Origin: Oxalobacteraceae bacterium UBA4003
Lineage (GTDB): Bacteria > Pseudomonadota > Gammaproteobacteria > Burkholderiales > Burkholderiaceae_D
Length of the DNA: 64,000 nt
Direction: 5' to 3'
Assembly: GCA_002384815.1 (NCBI GenBank)
Contig: DGBN01000029.1
Coordinates: 119,286 to 183,285 of the forward strand
Below, piece after piece: positions 17,736 through 26,773 of this stretch; position 1 is the stretch's first letter; each line of letters starts with the position of its first letter. The notes below the pieces were generated by a model. That model did no database searches and was not told where the DNA came from. It saw nothing but the letters and a program-made list of their open reading frames with translations. A program made the position numbers and the translations under genes.

Positions 17736-18725
17736 CTATTTCTTCGCTTGAACTTCAGGGTTGAGTAAATTCGGTGGACGCTGGCCGCTCAAGGCCGCAA
17801 CCATATTGAGCGAGGCGCAATCCGACATTGCACGCCGGGTTTTTTCCGATGCGCTACCGATGTGCGGCGTCAGCACGACATTGGACAGAGTCAGAAAATC
17901 CGGATGCAAGGCTGGTTCGTTTTCATATACATCCAGTCCGGCCGATGCAATCCGGTGTTCGCGCAAGGCCGCAATCAAGGCCACGTCATCGACGATGCCG
18001 CCGCGTGCAATATTCACCAGCGTCGCCGTCGGCTTCATCAGCGCCAGCTCGGCCGCGCCTATGATGTGATGCGTTTGTTCGGAATACGGCAACACCAGTA
18101 TCAAATGATCCGCCGTACGCAGCAATTCTTCCTTGCTGACGTAACGTGCATTGTTTGCATGCGCTTCCTGCTCCGGCGTCAGACGGCTGCGATTGTGATA
18201 AATCACCTGCATGTCGAAACCCATGGAGCGGCGTGCAATTGCCTGCCCGATACGGCCCATGCCGAGTATCGCCAGCGTCGCGCCGTGAATATCTGCGCCG
18301 AGAAACTGATCGAAGCGCCAGTTCTTCCATTTGCCTGCACGCAGATAGTGTTCGGATTCCGAAGTACGCCGTGCATTCGCCATCAACAGCGTCCACGCAT
18401 AATCCGCCGTCGTCTCGTTCAGCACATCCGGTGTATTGGTCACCATGATGCCGGCCTTGGTCGCGGCCGCCACATCGATATTGTTATAGCCGACTGCCAC
18501 ATTGCAGATCGCCTTCAACTGCGGATTGGCAGCAATCACTTCCCCCGACAGTTTTTCACTACTGGTGATGATCACCCCATCTTTTCCCTGCATCTTTTCA
18601 TGCAGCTCGGTGGCGGAAAAAATTCTGTCTTCCTGATTTGATTCAACGTCGAACTGCTGTTGCAAACGCTCGATTACATCAGGAAAAGTTGCACGCGCCA
18701 CGAGTATTTTCGGTTTCATATGCAT
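17736..18725 (-). CDS. D-isomer-specific 2-hydroxyacid dehydrogenase (GhrB-like)
   Basis: A 329-residue NAD(P)H-dependent dehydrogenase of the glyoxylate/hydroxypyruvate/2-ketogluconate reductase group. The Rossmann motif is GATLAILGMGRIGQAIARR around 145-163. Catalytic Arg is in VNIARGGIVDD, Glu in DVYENEPALHPD and His in VLTPHIGSAS. Two starts are possible, 18725 or 18719; AAGGCG upstream fits the latter equally. The stop of a decayed gene lies only a few bases upstream. Exact substrate cannot be fixed. Confidence 0.9.
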   Translation of the reverse strand: MHMKPKILVARATFPDVIERLQQQFDVESNQEDRIFSATELHEKMQGKDGVIITSSEKLSGEVIAANPQLKAICNVAVGYNNIDVAAATKAGIMVTNTPDVLNETTADYAWTLLMANARRTSESEHYLRAGKWKNWRFDQFLGADIHGATLAILGMGRIGQAIARRSMGFDMQVIYHNRSRLTPEQEAHANNARYVSKEELLRTADHLILVLPYSEQTHHIIGAAELALMKPTATLVNIARGGIVDDVALIAALREHRIASAGLDVYENEPALHPDFLTLSNVVLTPHIGSASEKTRRAMSDCASLNMVAALSGQRPPNLLNPEVQAKK

Positions 18726-18729
18726 CGCC

Positions 18730-18890
18730 TTAAACGAGGAAGATAAAAGTCATCAGGATAAACAAGGGTATCAGGATCACGTACGACCAGCCCATGTAAG
18801 CGAAAAACGAAGGCATGCGGATGCCGCGATCGCTTTCGCCATCATGTTAGGTGCATTGCCGATATGACTGTTGGCAACCATGAATACCGT
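18730..18890 (-). pseudogene. Remnant of a CitMHS_2/NhaD-like sodium:proton antiporter (3' end)
   Basis: On the minus strand, codons from about 18890 read TVFMVANSHIGNAPNMMAKA, a good match to the conserved VFMGAN.YIGN.PN.M.KA block of these antiporters. The expected downstream peptide RGIRMPSFFAYMGWSYVIL, followed by a hydrophobic end and TAA at 18732-18730, is present but in a different frame. The break falls at GATCGC near 18828-18834, consistent with a short deletion. No recognisable upstream part of the gene is found up to 19217, so only the C-terminal fossil survives. The rest of 18891-19217 shows no convincing gene. Confidence 0.65.
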
Positions 18891-19217
18891 GCAGTGCAGG
18901 AGTCGGCGCACGCATGCCGACGAAGATACTTGCACGCATGGAAGGCTCCAAAATGAAGACCTGCCATTTTATCCCAGAAAAAACATGTCTTCCCGGCAAT
19001 GCGTGCCACCGCGCATTTACTACGCTTAAAAAGTCTGAATTTTCTGCTTCGTCAGACGCTGAATGCATTTACTTATTCAGAATCGGTATAAGGTTGGTTT
19101 GTGGGAAAAGGCGATATGCCTTAAAATACAATGCTTTGCGGCCGCTATCAGGTATATGAAAATACCATCGTCATAGCGTAGCCGGCTCCATTTCAAATAT
19201 TTACAGTTAGGACTGGT

Positions 19218-19541
19218 ATGACCCACGTAGTGACCGACTCCTGCGTACTTTGCCGTTACACAGACTGTGTCGATGTATGCCCGGTGGATTGTTTTCGCGA
19301 AGGCCCGAATTTCCTGTCGATCGACCCTGATGAATGCATCGATTGCGCAGTATGCGTAGCCGAATGCCCGGTAAATGCAATTTATGCAGAAGAAGATGTA
19401 CCGGCCGACCAGCAACATTACATCAAGCTGAATGTTGATCTCTCTCGCGACTGGCCCTCCATCACCAAAACCAAGGCGCCCTTGCCTGAAGCCGAGGAAT
19501 GGAAAGACAAGACGGACAAACTGCAGTTTTTGAAGCGCTAA
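19218..19541 (+). CDS. fdxA: 7Fe-type ferredoxin FdxA
   Basis: A 107-residue electron carrier with a [3Fe-4S] and a [4Fe-4S] cluster. The first Cys set is CVLCRYTDCVDVCPVDC, with one ligand spacing altered as in 7Fe ferredoxins, and the second is CIDCAVCVAECPVNAI. MTHVVTDSCVLCRYTDCVD and the C-terminal tail SRDWPSITKTKAPLPEAEEW are typical of proteobacterial FdxA. AGGACTGGT lies before the ATG. It stands alone with its own terminator. Confidence 0.95.
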   Translation: MTHVVTDSCVLCRYTDCVDVCPVDCFREGPNFLSIDPDECIDCAVCVAECPVNAIYAEEDVPADQQHYIKLNVDLSRDWPSITKTKAPLPEAEEWKDKTDKLQFLKR

Positions 19542-19558
19542 AAAAGCTTTCCTCCTGC

Positions 19559-19591
19559 AAACGCCCCCTGGTTCGCCACGGGGCGTTTTTC
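19559..19591 (+). terminator. Terminator of fdxA
   Basis: AACGCCCC and GGGGCGTT pair around CTGGTTCGCCAC, followed by a T-run. Confidence 0.85.
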
Positions 19592-19762
19592 ATTTGTCGC
19601 AATATTTGCAATATACGAAGAAAAATCAGGTGAATGATTGCAATTGCACCAATAAATCAGCATTCTGACTCGAATCTTCCCATTAGTTGACAATGGTGCA
19701 TTGCAATATAAGTCTTTTCTAGCGACAATCATTTTCAATGATCGCCATCGGAAGAGGCCGCT

Positions 19763-20998
19763 ATGCTTTACCAATTGCATGAATTGAACCGCAGCCTGCT
19801 CAATCCCCTGGCGCATTGGGCCGAGGCCACGTCCAGACTCTTTAACAATCCCGTGTCGCCGCTGGCCTACTCACCGTATGCGCAACGCATTGCCGCCGGT
19901 TACGAACTCATATATCGCCTCGGTAAACAATATGAAAAGCCGACTTTCGGTATCGAGTTCGTATTGGTGAAAGGCAAGGCTGTCGTCATCATCGAAGAAG
20001 AGGCAGAAAAAAAACCATTCTGCACCCTGATTCATTTCAAGAAGAAATTGCCACCGAAGGAGTTCGCGGCCTTGAAACAGCCTGCCGTCTTGCTGGTGGC
20101 GCCCCTCTCCGGCCACCACGCAAGCTTGCTGCGCGATACCGTGCGCAGTCTGCTGCAGGATCACGATGTCTATATTACCGACTGGCTCGATGCGCGCATG
20201 GTGCCGCAGACAGAAGGCCCCTTCCATCTGCACGACTACGTGTATTACATCCAGGATTTCATCCGCAAGCTGGGGCCGGATCTGCATGTGATTTCGGTAT
20301 GCCAGCCTACGGTGCCCGTGCTGGCAGCAATTTCACTGATGGCCAGTGAGCACGATACCAAACTGCCCAAAACGATGACGATGATGGGCGGCCCTATTGA
20401 TCCGCGAAAATCGCCGACACAAGTCAATAATCTGGCCGTTGAAAAACCGCATGCATGGTTTGAGAATCAGGTGATTTACAGTGTACCGGCCAGTTATCCG
20501 GGTTTCGGGCGCAAGGTATATCCGGGTTTCCTGCAGCACGCCGGTTTCATCGCCATGAATCCTGGCCGTCACGCGCAAAGTCACTGGGATTTTTACATGC
20601 ACCTGCGCAAAGGCGACAATGAGTCAGCAGAGGAGCATCGCAAGTTCTACGATGAATACAATGCCGTACTGGATATGCCGGCCGAATATTATCTGGAAAC
20701 GATCAAGACCGTTTTTCAGGAACATCGCCTGCCGCTGGGCACCTGGAAAATCGAAGGCAAGCTGGTGCGGCCGCAGGATATCAAGTCGGTCGCCTTGTTT
20801 ACCATCGAGGGCGAAAAGGATGATATTTCCGGCGCCGGACAAACCCATGCCGCACAGGATTTGTGTTTCTCTATTCCTAAATCGGACAAACAACAATTCA
20901 CCGTACCGCAATGCGGGCATTACGGCATCTTCTCGGGTCGCAAATGGCGCGACATCATTGCGCCGAAAATCGGCGAGTTTATTGCCAGCCACTCCTGA
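19763..20998 (+). CDS. phaZ: Intracellular polyhydroxyalkanoate depolymerase PhaZ
   Basis: A 411-residue cytosolic depolymerase of the PhaZ1 (Ralstonia eutropha) type. MLYQLHELNRSLLNPL is the family start. The nucleophile is Cys180 in ISVCQPTVPVLAA, where extracellular enzymes have Ser. The C-terminal FTIEGEKDDISGAGQTHAAQDLC block supplies the Asp, and VPQCGHYGIFSGRKWRD supplies the His. It works on native PHA granules, consistent with the phasin and PHA-system genes a few kilobases away. It has no signal peptide. Confidence 0.95.
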   Translation: MLYQLHELNRSLLNPLAHWAEATSRLFNNPVSPLAYSPYAQRIAAGYELIYRLGKQYEKPTFGIEFVLVKGKAVVIIEEEAEKKPFCTLIHFKKKLPPKEFAALKQPAVLLVAPLSGHHASLLRDTVRSLLQDHDVYITDWLDARMVPQTEGPFHLHDYVYYIQDFIRKLGPDLHVISVCQPTVPVLAAISLMASEHDTKLPKTMTMMGGPIDPRKSPTQVNNLAVEKPHAWFENQVIYSVPASYPGFGRKVYPGFLQHAGFIAMNPGRHAQSHWDFYMHLRKGDNESAEEHRKFYDEYNAVLDMPAEYYLETIKTVFQEHRLPLGTWKIEGKLVRPQDIKSVALFTIEGEKDDISGAGQTHAAQDLCFSIPKSDKQQFTVPQCGHYGIFSGRKWRDIIAPKIGEFIASHS

Positions 20999-21112
20999 AC
21001 TGCTGTAGCCAGCACAAAAACATAATCACTACAGCGCGAGATTCGCGTTTTTCTATTTGGCGCATTGCCCCGTATAAGACGATAATCCTGTTTTATCCTT
21101 TTATTCTGCGCT

Positions 21113-21805
21113 GTGCCATCATCCACCGACAAATCTCTCGCCGATCAGCTGGAAGATCTGCTGCCGCAAACGCAATGCACGAAATGCGGCTACCCCGCAT
21201 GCCGTCCCTATGCGGAAGCAATGGCCGATGGTCGCGCCAGTTACAACCAGTGTCCGCCTGGCGGCATCGAAGGCGTGGCACGGCTCGCTCAGGCATTAGG
21301 CAAGAAGGTCATCCCCATCAATCCGGTCAATGGCGTGGAACGACCGCGTCCGGTTGCAGTGATCGATGAGAGTTTGTGCATAGGCTGCACCTTGTGCATA
21401 CAGGCCTGCCCGGTTGACGCGATCGTCGGTGCCGCCAAGCAAATGCACACGATCGTTACCGACCTGTGCACTGGTTGCGACCTGTGTGTGGCGCCCTGCC
21501 CGGTCGATTGCATTGCGATGGTCGAGTACACGCCGGGCAAAACCGGCTGGGATGCATGGTCGCAGGCAGAAGCCGATGCAGCACGCGCCCGGCATGATTT
21601 CCGCACTCTGCGTTTGCAACGCGAAAAAGAAGAAAACGAGGCGCGGCTGGCAGCCAAGGCTACCGCCAAACTGCAGGCCTTGCAATCCGAAGCGCCACTC
21701 TCGGCAGCAGAACAAACCGAACAGGCACGCAAGAAAGCCATTATCCAGGCCGCCATCGAACGTGCGCGTTTGAAAAAAGAACAGGCAGAAAAGGACGATA
21801 AATGA
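21113..21805 (+). CDS. rnfB: Soluble RnfB-like ferredoxin
   Basis: A 230-residue iron-sulfur protein. The N-terminal [4Fe-4S] site is QTQCTKCGYPACRPYAEA plus the later Cys in YNQCPPGG, the RnfB hallmark. Two bacterial-type clusters follow, CIGCTLCIQACPVDAI and CTGCDLCVAPCPVDCI. The N-terminal membrane helix of RnfB/RsxB is absent, and residues about 150-230 are an Ala/Glu/Lys-rich helical tail. The start is GTG at 21113 with no clear ribosome binding site. It overlaps nth by ATGA, a pairing also known in other Burkholderiales. No other rnf genes are in the window. Confidence 0.88.
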   Translation: MPSSTDKSLADQLEDLLPQTQCTKCGYPACRPYAEAMADGRASYNQCPPGGIEGVARLAQALGKKVIPINPVNGVERPRPVAVIDESLCIGCTLCIQACPVDAIVGAAKQMHTIVTDLCTGCDLCVAPCPVDCIAMVEYTPGKTGWDAWSQAEADAARARHDFRTLRLQREKEENEARLAAKATAKLQALQSEAPLSAAEQTEQARKKAIIQAAIERARLKKEQAEKDDK

Positions 21806-22452
21806 ACGCGGAAAAACGCCGTGAAATTTTCAATCGATTACGCGCTGCCAATCCGCATCCCACTACCGAACTCGAATACCAGACGCCGTTCCAGTTGCTG
21901 ATCGCGGTATTGCTGTCGGCGCAGGCAACCGACGTTTCCGTCAACAAGGCCACGCGCAAACTGTATCCGCACGCCGGCACGCCGAAGAAAATCTATGCGC
22001 TGGGCGTGGAAGGTTTGATGCCCTACATCCAGACCATAGGTTTGTATCGCACCAAGGCGAAAAACGTCATTGAAACGTGCCGGATACTGATTTCCGAACA
22101 TGGCGGCGAAGTGCCACGTACGCGGGAAGAGCTTGAGGCATTGCCGGGCGTTGGCCGCAAAACCGCCAACGTGGTGATGAATACGGCCTTCGGCGAACCG
22201 ACCATCGCCGTCGATACGCATATATTTCGCGTCTCGAATCGCACCGGCATTGCACCGGGCAAGAACGTCGATATCGTCGAGCAAAAACTGATGAAATTTG
22301 TGGCACCGGAATTCCGGCAGGATGCCCATCACTGGTTGATCCTGCACGGCCGCTATACCTGCATCGCGCGCACGCCAAAATGCTGGAACTGCATCATCAC
22401 CGATTTATGCGAATACAAGCAGAAGACGCCCCTGCCTGCCAAAGGCGTCTAG
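21802..22452 (+). CDS. nth: Endonuclease III
   Basis: A 216-residue DNA glycosylase/AP lyase for oxidised pyrimidines (E. coli Nth is 211). The helix-hairpin-helix is LPGVGRKTANVVMN with the catalytic Lys, and the Asp is in VDTHIFRVSNR. The [4Fe-4S] loop is CIARTPKCWNCIITDLC, with C-x6-C-x2-C-x5-C spacing. The ATG overlaps the rnfB stop, so translation is probably coupled. Confidence 0.96.
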   Translation: MNAEKRREIFNRLRAANPHPTTELEYQTPFQLLIAVLLSAQATDVSVNKATRKLYPHAGTPKKIYALGVEGLMPYIQTIGLYRTKAKNVIETCRILISEHGGEVPRTREELEALPGVGRKTANVVMNTAFGEPTIAVDTHIFRVSNRTGIAPGKNVDIVEQKLMKFVAPEFRQDAHHWLILHGRYTCIARTPKCWNCIITDLCEYKQKTPLPAKGV

Positions 22453-22481
22453 GAACTGCAGACACAGGGCGGCTTTCAGTA

Positions 22482-23066
22482 TTACAGGACGATGGCGCAG
22501 GAAGCCTCGAACGTCAGGCGCGGCAAACGCGGCTTGATTTTTTCGTGATCGCCATAACCTATGCTGCAGAGGAAATTCGCTTTCACCTGCGTACCGACGA
22601 AAAATTCGGCATTCACTTTTTCTGCATCAAAACCCGACATCGGGCCGCAATCCAGGCCGATTGCGCGGGCCGCCATGATGAAGTAGGCACCTTGCAAGGA
22701 AGAATTGCGGAACGCTGTGTCGGCGATCAATTGATCGTTGCCGGCGAACACAGCCTGCGCATCAATGTGCGGAAACAATTGCGGCAGCTTGCGCGGAAAC
22801 GCCATGTCCATGCCGATGATGGCGGTGATAGGTGCAGTCAGTACCTTTTGTACATTGCCGGCGGATACGCAGCCAGCCAGTTTCTCCTTGGCTTGCGGCG
22901 ACTTGACGAAGGCAATCCGCGCCGGCATGCAGTTCATCGAAGTCGGCGCCCATTTCATCAATTCATAAATCTCGCGTAACTGACCGTTGGTAACCGGTTT
23001 GTCGAGCCAGACGGTATTGGTATGGGCATGGGTAAAAAGGGTTTCGAGCGCTTGCTGATTCAACAT
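22482..23066 (-). CDS. Nitroreductase-family protein, malonic semialdehyde reductase-like (RutE/HadB type)
   Basis: A 194-residue FMN-dependent reductase. I use the start at 23066 (MLNQQALETLF). ELMKWAPTSMNCMPARIAFV is the conserved RutE start region, and MAARAIGLDCGPMSGFDAEKV is the flavin/substrate segment. RutE reduces malonic semialdehyde in pyrimidine degradation, but no other rut gene is here. The gene is convergent with nth, with 29 bp between stops. Confidence 0.88.
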   Translation of the reverse strand: MLNQQALETLFTHAHTNTVWLDKPVTNGQLREIYELMKWAPTSMNCMPARIAFVKSPQAKEKLAGCVSAGNVQKVLTAPITAIIGMDMAFPRKLPQLFPHIDAQAVFAGNDQLIADTAFRNSSLQGAYFIMAARAIGLDCGPMSGFDAEKVNAEFFVGTQVKANFLCSIGYGDHEKIKPRLPRLTFEASCAIVL

Positions 23067-23220
23067 GAGGACTTTCTCATTCAGATTTTCAAAAGAGATG
23101 CCGCAAAGCGGCAATCGCGGCAAAAAATGCAATAGATGCGTATGTTAACCGAAACCCGCCCGGCAGTTCAGCAGCAAGCCACGTACAATGGCAGCCAGCG
23201 TTCAATGAACTTCCTTTTTC

Positions 23221-23652
23221 ATGCTCTTCATGTTCACACCTTCACAACACGATGTACGCCGCTTTTTCTGCGAAACATTTCGCAAACAGCGCGCCAATCA
23301 AATCCTCACTCCGCTGGAAGCGATTGCGCGCGACTGGATCATTCAGCACCCGGAATACGCGAATGCGTTAACGGATGTGGAAGCCGCGCTGGCGCAGGAT
23401 TATTCAGTGGAGTCGGGCCAGGCGAATCCTTTTTTGCACTTGTCCATGCACTTGTCGATTGCCGAACAGATTTCCATCGACCAGCCGCCGGGAATTCGCG
23501 CCGCCTCTAGCGCTCTGGCGCATAGACTAGGCTCTGAACACGACGCGCATCATCACATCATGGAATGCCTGGGCGAGATGATCTGGAATTCACAGCGCAA
23601 CGGTCTGCCGCCGGACGGTGCGGCCTATATCGAATGCATCAGGCGACGCTAA
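23221..23652 (+). CDS. DUF1841 family protein
   Basis: A 143-residue protein of the DUF1841 family. MFTPSQHDVRRFFCETF, NPFLHLSMHLSIAEQISIDQP and the His-rich HRLGSEHDAHHHIMECLGEM segment are its conserved blocks. Function is not known; the His cluster suggests metal binding, which is inference. Start at 23221 or at the Met three codons later; neither has a clear ribosome binding site. Confidence 0.85.
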   Translation: MLFMFTPSQHDVRRFFCETFRKQRANQILTPLEAIARDWIIQHPEYANALTDVEAALAQDYSVESGQANPFLHLSMHLSIAEQISIDQPPGIRAASSALAHRLGSEHDAHHHIMECLGEMIWNSQRNGLPPDGAAYIECIRRR

Positions 23653-23673
23653 AGAAAAATCCAGTACAGATGT

Positions 23674-23703
23674 AAAAAAGCCACGGCGAACCGTGGCTTT
23701 TTT
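23674..23703. terminator. Bidirectional terminator between DUF1841 and cytochrome c
   Basis: AAGCCACGG and CCGTGGCTT pair around CGAA, with A-run and T-run flanks. Confidence 0.88.
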
Positions 23704-23728
23704 GTGTGGCCAGGCATCAGGCCAATAA

Positions 23729-24082
23729 TTATTTGCGCAGAACCAGCGTAGTTGGCAGGCTGTGCAGATAGGCAGCGATGTTCTCGATATCCTGACTTGA
23801 CAATTGCTTGGCCAATGGCCCCATGATGGCATTGCTGCGGCCGTTGGAAACCTGATTGCCGCGCTTGTAGGAAACCAGCGCATGTTTCAGGTAATCCTTG
23901 TGCTGGCCGGCCAGCGACGGATAACCAGGATCGATAGCCGTCTGAAAATCGGCGCCGTGACAGGATGCGCAATTGTATTTGGCAACTGCTGCCTTGCCAG
24001 CTTCGATCTTGCTATCAGCCGCAGCGTTGAGTGAAACAAATGCCGACAGCGAAACGACAGCCAATGCGAGAATTTTTTTCAT
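23729..24082 (-). CDS. Small class I cytochrome c (c553/c4 type)
   Basis: A 117-residue periplasmic monohaem cytochrome. MKKILALAVVSLSAFVSLNAAA is a Sec signal peptide cleaved near residue 22. The haem-binding CASCH is in YNCASCHGADFQ. The axial Met is probably in SNAIMGPLAKQL, followed by DIENIAAYLHSLP. It is adjacent, 11 bp away, to a second small cytochrome c on the same strand, and both likely form an operon. Their oxidase partner is not in the window. Confidence 0.92.
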   Translation of the reverse strand: MKKILALAVVSLSAFVSLNAAADSKIEAGKAAVAKYNCASCHGADFQTAIDPGYPSLAGQHKDYLKHALVSYKRGNQVSNGRSNAIMGPLAKQLSSQDIENIAAYLHSLPTTLVLRK

Positions 24083-24093
24083 ATGGGCTCCCG

Positions 24094-24414
24094 TTATTTC
24101 TGTTGCGAATAGTAGGCGGCAACGTCGGCGATATCCTGATCCGACAAGCTGGCCGCAACACCTTGCATGGACGGGTGATTGCGCTCACCCTTCTTGTAGG
24201 CATGCAATGCGTTGACTATGTATTTTTCCGACTGTCCACCTATCATGGGCACTTGATAAACTTCCGGAAAAGTCGCTTTGTAGCCCGGGATGCCATGGCA
24301 CCCGATACACATGGAAACCTTGTTGGCAGCTGCCTTGGCATCGCCAACAACTTCCGCTGCAACAGCGATGTTGGCCACACCCGCGAACGCGAGAAGTGCA
24401 AATAGTTTTTTCAT
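24094..24414 (-). CDS. Small class I cytochrome c
   Basis: A 106-residue monohaem cytochrome. Start at 24414 (MKKLFALLAFAGVANIAVAAE), a Sec signal with cleavage after AVA. The haem site is CIGCHG in VSMCIGCHGIPG, and the likely axial Met is in HPSMQGVAASLSDQDIADVAAYY. It resembles the neighbouring cytochrome in layout but differs in sequence, so an old tandem duplication is possible. Confidence 0.92.
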   Translation of the reverse strand: MKKLFALLAFAGVANIAVAAEVVGDAKAAANKVSMCIGCHGIPGYKATFPEVYQVPMIGGQSEKYIVNALHAYKKGERNHPSMQGVAASLSDQDIADVAAYYSQQK

Positions 24415-24628
24415 GATAGCTGTGTGGATATAGTGAATACGAAACCCGCTGCTGCAGCGCCGCAAAACCACATACCTTGCGTGGGGAAATTGCCTGGCTA
24501 CACCAAAACCGCTCGATTCTACCTGAAGACCGCAGGACAGTCCATGTTCAAATCGCCACGGCGTGTACAGCACCCGACAGTCTTTCCTGCAACTGCAGCC
24601 CGGCCATTTTCTCCACACTGCACGCAGC

Positions 24629-26773
24629 TTATTGTGCGTCCGTTTCTTTCTGCCTCTCTGCCGGTGCGGCTCCCGGTAATTCTGCCTCATCTTCCACTGC
24701 CGCCGCAACGGTGCTTTCCGCCGACACGGGCCAAAAGAATACATACGGCGTCAGCGTAAAACGGCGCAATACGGCACGGAATACCAGACGGCGCACCCGT
24801 CCTGGTACATCACGGGCACGCAAGGCCAGCGCCAGCGCGCAGGAAAATGCCACACTTACATTCAGCACGCCTATCGCCACGATACCGGCGCAAGCCAGCC
24901 AGAACTGCGGCAGCGCGAATACTTCCCACCCCAAGGTACTCACTGCCGCCGTCAGTGTCGCCGTCGACAAGGTCACATGGCGCACATCCAGCGGCAGGCC
25001 AAAGAACTGCGCTATCACCGGCATCATGCCGAGCAACACGGCCAGTGATACATTGCCGACGATACTGGACACATTGTGCTCCAGCCAGCCGGCCCAGCGT
25101 TCGGCACGATGTGCGCCCAGCGCATGCACCAGACGCCTGTGGTGTGTGAGTGATTCCTTTACGCGGCGCAACGCAAACCAGTTGTCGGCAAAACCCGCCA
25201 TCAGACTGGCCAGCCACAGCAGCAAGCCGGTAAACGCTGCATACAGCGGCGTCACTCCTACCAGCGACAAGGAAGCGATAGTGGCCTGCGCTTTCTCCGC
25301 ACTCATGACCGGCTGGTCGAACAGCAGCACGGCAGCCAATGACAACGCCGCCACCATGGGCGCTACAGCCAGCAGATTGCCGAATACTGCCGCCGCTTGC
25401 GAACGCAGCAAGGCAGCGATACGCACCAGCAGTTCACGCAAACCTTCGACTGTCTCCAGCTCACCCATCTGCGCCGCCAGCGCCGGTGCGGTAACAGCCG
25501 GTTGCTTGGTCGCCAGTACACCGCCGATCGCGGAAATAATGAGAAAACTCAAGGCAAAGTTAATCGACAGGAAGGCACCCTCGAAAAAATGCGCCAGACC
25601 GAGATCGCTAATGCCGAGCTTGATCAAGGCTGTGAAAGCGGTAATCACGCCACCCCACATGGCCGCCTTGAACATGGCCCGGTATTCGCTGCGATCACGT
25701 GCAATGTAATGCTCGCCATGGTTGGCGTTGCGCTCCACCATCTTGCGTGCCAGCAAAGAAAAACTGCGATTGACCAGTTCGCGCACGGAGGAGCGGCGAT
25801 GATGGGCGATGATCAGATCGACCAGCACCGCCTGTATCTGACTCGCCCCGCCTTCTACATGCGGTGTGGAACGCAAATCCAGCAAACGCGAAATCCTGAT
25901 CAAATGCGCGCGCATGCGTTCGACGTGATAGACCAGTCCGACGGATACGCCGTATTCATCCAGATGCGCGTAGATCTTGTCGGTTTGCGCCTGACACACG
26001 GCAATCAGCATGCGCACGCTGCGCAAGCTCGCGTCATCCCTGACACTGTTCATCAGATAATTTTCCAGCTCGCGACGCAGCGACATGAATGGTGTCGCCA
26101 GCAAGGGCATGCGCGGCTCCAGCCGCTGGCGGAACGCCGGGCTGATGCCGACCGAAATGATCATCGTTACCAGATACAGCATGGCCTCATCGATTTGCTG
26201 TCGGTAACCATGTGCAATGCCATCGTCTCCCGCCAGCTTCCACAAGCGCGACAAGGTTTTAGGATCGAGTTCCAGCAACCATTCGGCATCTGATTCATCC
26301 GGAAACATTGCGGTAAACAAGGTTGATAAATCCTGCTGCCCGACCGGACTCGGCAAGATCCGTTTGACCATACGCTCCGACAACTCGGAAAAAAATGCCG
26401 ATTCACGCGGCAAGCCGGTGGCAGAAAAAAGCTCGGGGCCAGTCGCTTCACGCAGAGTCTTGCGCAAACTTGCCTGCACAACTTGCTTCACATCGCGATT
26501 GCCGTCCAGCCAATCGAGCAAAACGCGAATACGCTGATGCTTGACACGCCGCCATGTGCCATCGTCCAGCAGGGACACTTTGGGCTCACGACGTATCCAG
26601 TCGGCCAGATCGATCATCCAGTTAGCGCGCGCATGCCAAGATGCGTGAGGATCGGCGCGACGCATCAGTGATTCAATCTGCGGCAGATAAGACGCATGAT
26701 CCGTGTGGTGTCGTAATGCACCACGACGGAACCTGCGCCACACAGCACAGATTCTGAGAAAAGAGATTTTCAT
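24629..26773 (-). CDS. Gcr-family membrane protein (annotated as 'site-specific recombinase')
   Basis: A 714-residue protein of the SpecificRecomb (Gcr, PF10136-type) family found mainly in Neisseria, Burkholderiales and relatives. Residues 1-350 are mostly helical and soluble. From about 360 there are several strong membrane segments, such as MWGGVITAFTALIKLGI, FLIISAIGGVLA and VSLAVLLGMMPVIAQFF. No recombinase catalytic residues are visible, so a membrane function is far more likely than DNA recombination. No clear ribosome binding site is seen. It is upstream of the two cytochromes but with a 215-bp gap. Confidence 0.8.
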   Translation of the reverse strand: MKISFLRICAVWRRFRRGALRHHTDHASYLPQIESLMRRADPHASWHARANWMIDLADWIRREPKVSLLDDGTWRRVKHQRIRVLLDWLDGNRDVKQVVQASLRKTLREATGPELFSATGLPRESAFFSELSERMVKRILPSPVGQQDLSTLFTAMFPDESDAEWLLELDPKTLSRLWKLAGDDGIAHGYRQQIDEAMLYLVTMIISVGISPAFRQRLEPRMPLLATPFMSLRRELENYLMNSVRDDASLRSVRMLIAVCQAQTDKIYAHLDEYGVSVGLVYHVERMRAHLIRISRLLDLRSTPHVEGGASQIQAVLVDLIIAHHRRSSVRELVNRSFSLLARKMVERNANHGEHYIARDRSEYRAMFKAAMWGGVITAFTALIKLGISDLGLAHFFEGAFLSINFALSFLIISAIGGVLATKQPAVTAPALAAQMGELETVEGLRELLVRIAALLRSQAAAVFGNLLAVAPMVAALSLAAVLLFDQPVMSAEKAQATIASLSLVGVTPLYAAFTGLLLWLASLMAGFADNWFALRRVKESLTHHRRLVHALGAHRAERWAGWLEHNVSSIVGNVSLAVLLGMMPVIAQFFGLPLDVRHVTLSTATLTAAVSTLGWEVFALPQFWLACAGIVAIGVLNVSVAFSCALALALRARDVPGRVRRLVFRAVLRRFTLTPYVFFWPVSAESTVAAAVEDEAELPGAAPAERQKETDAQ

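Noticed and set aside
24477..25709. A 410-codon open frame on the plus strand
   Set aside because: Antisense to the Gcr membrane protein gene, with Ser/Ala/Thr-rich nonsense composition and no domain.
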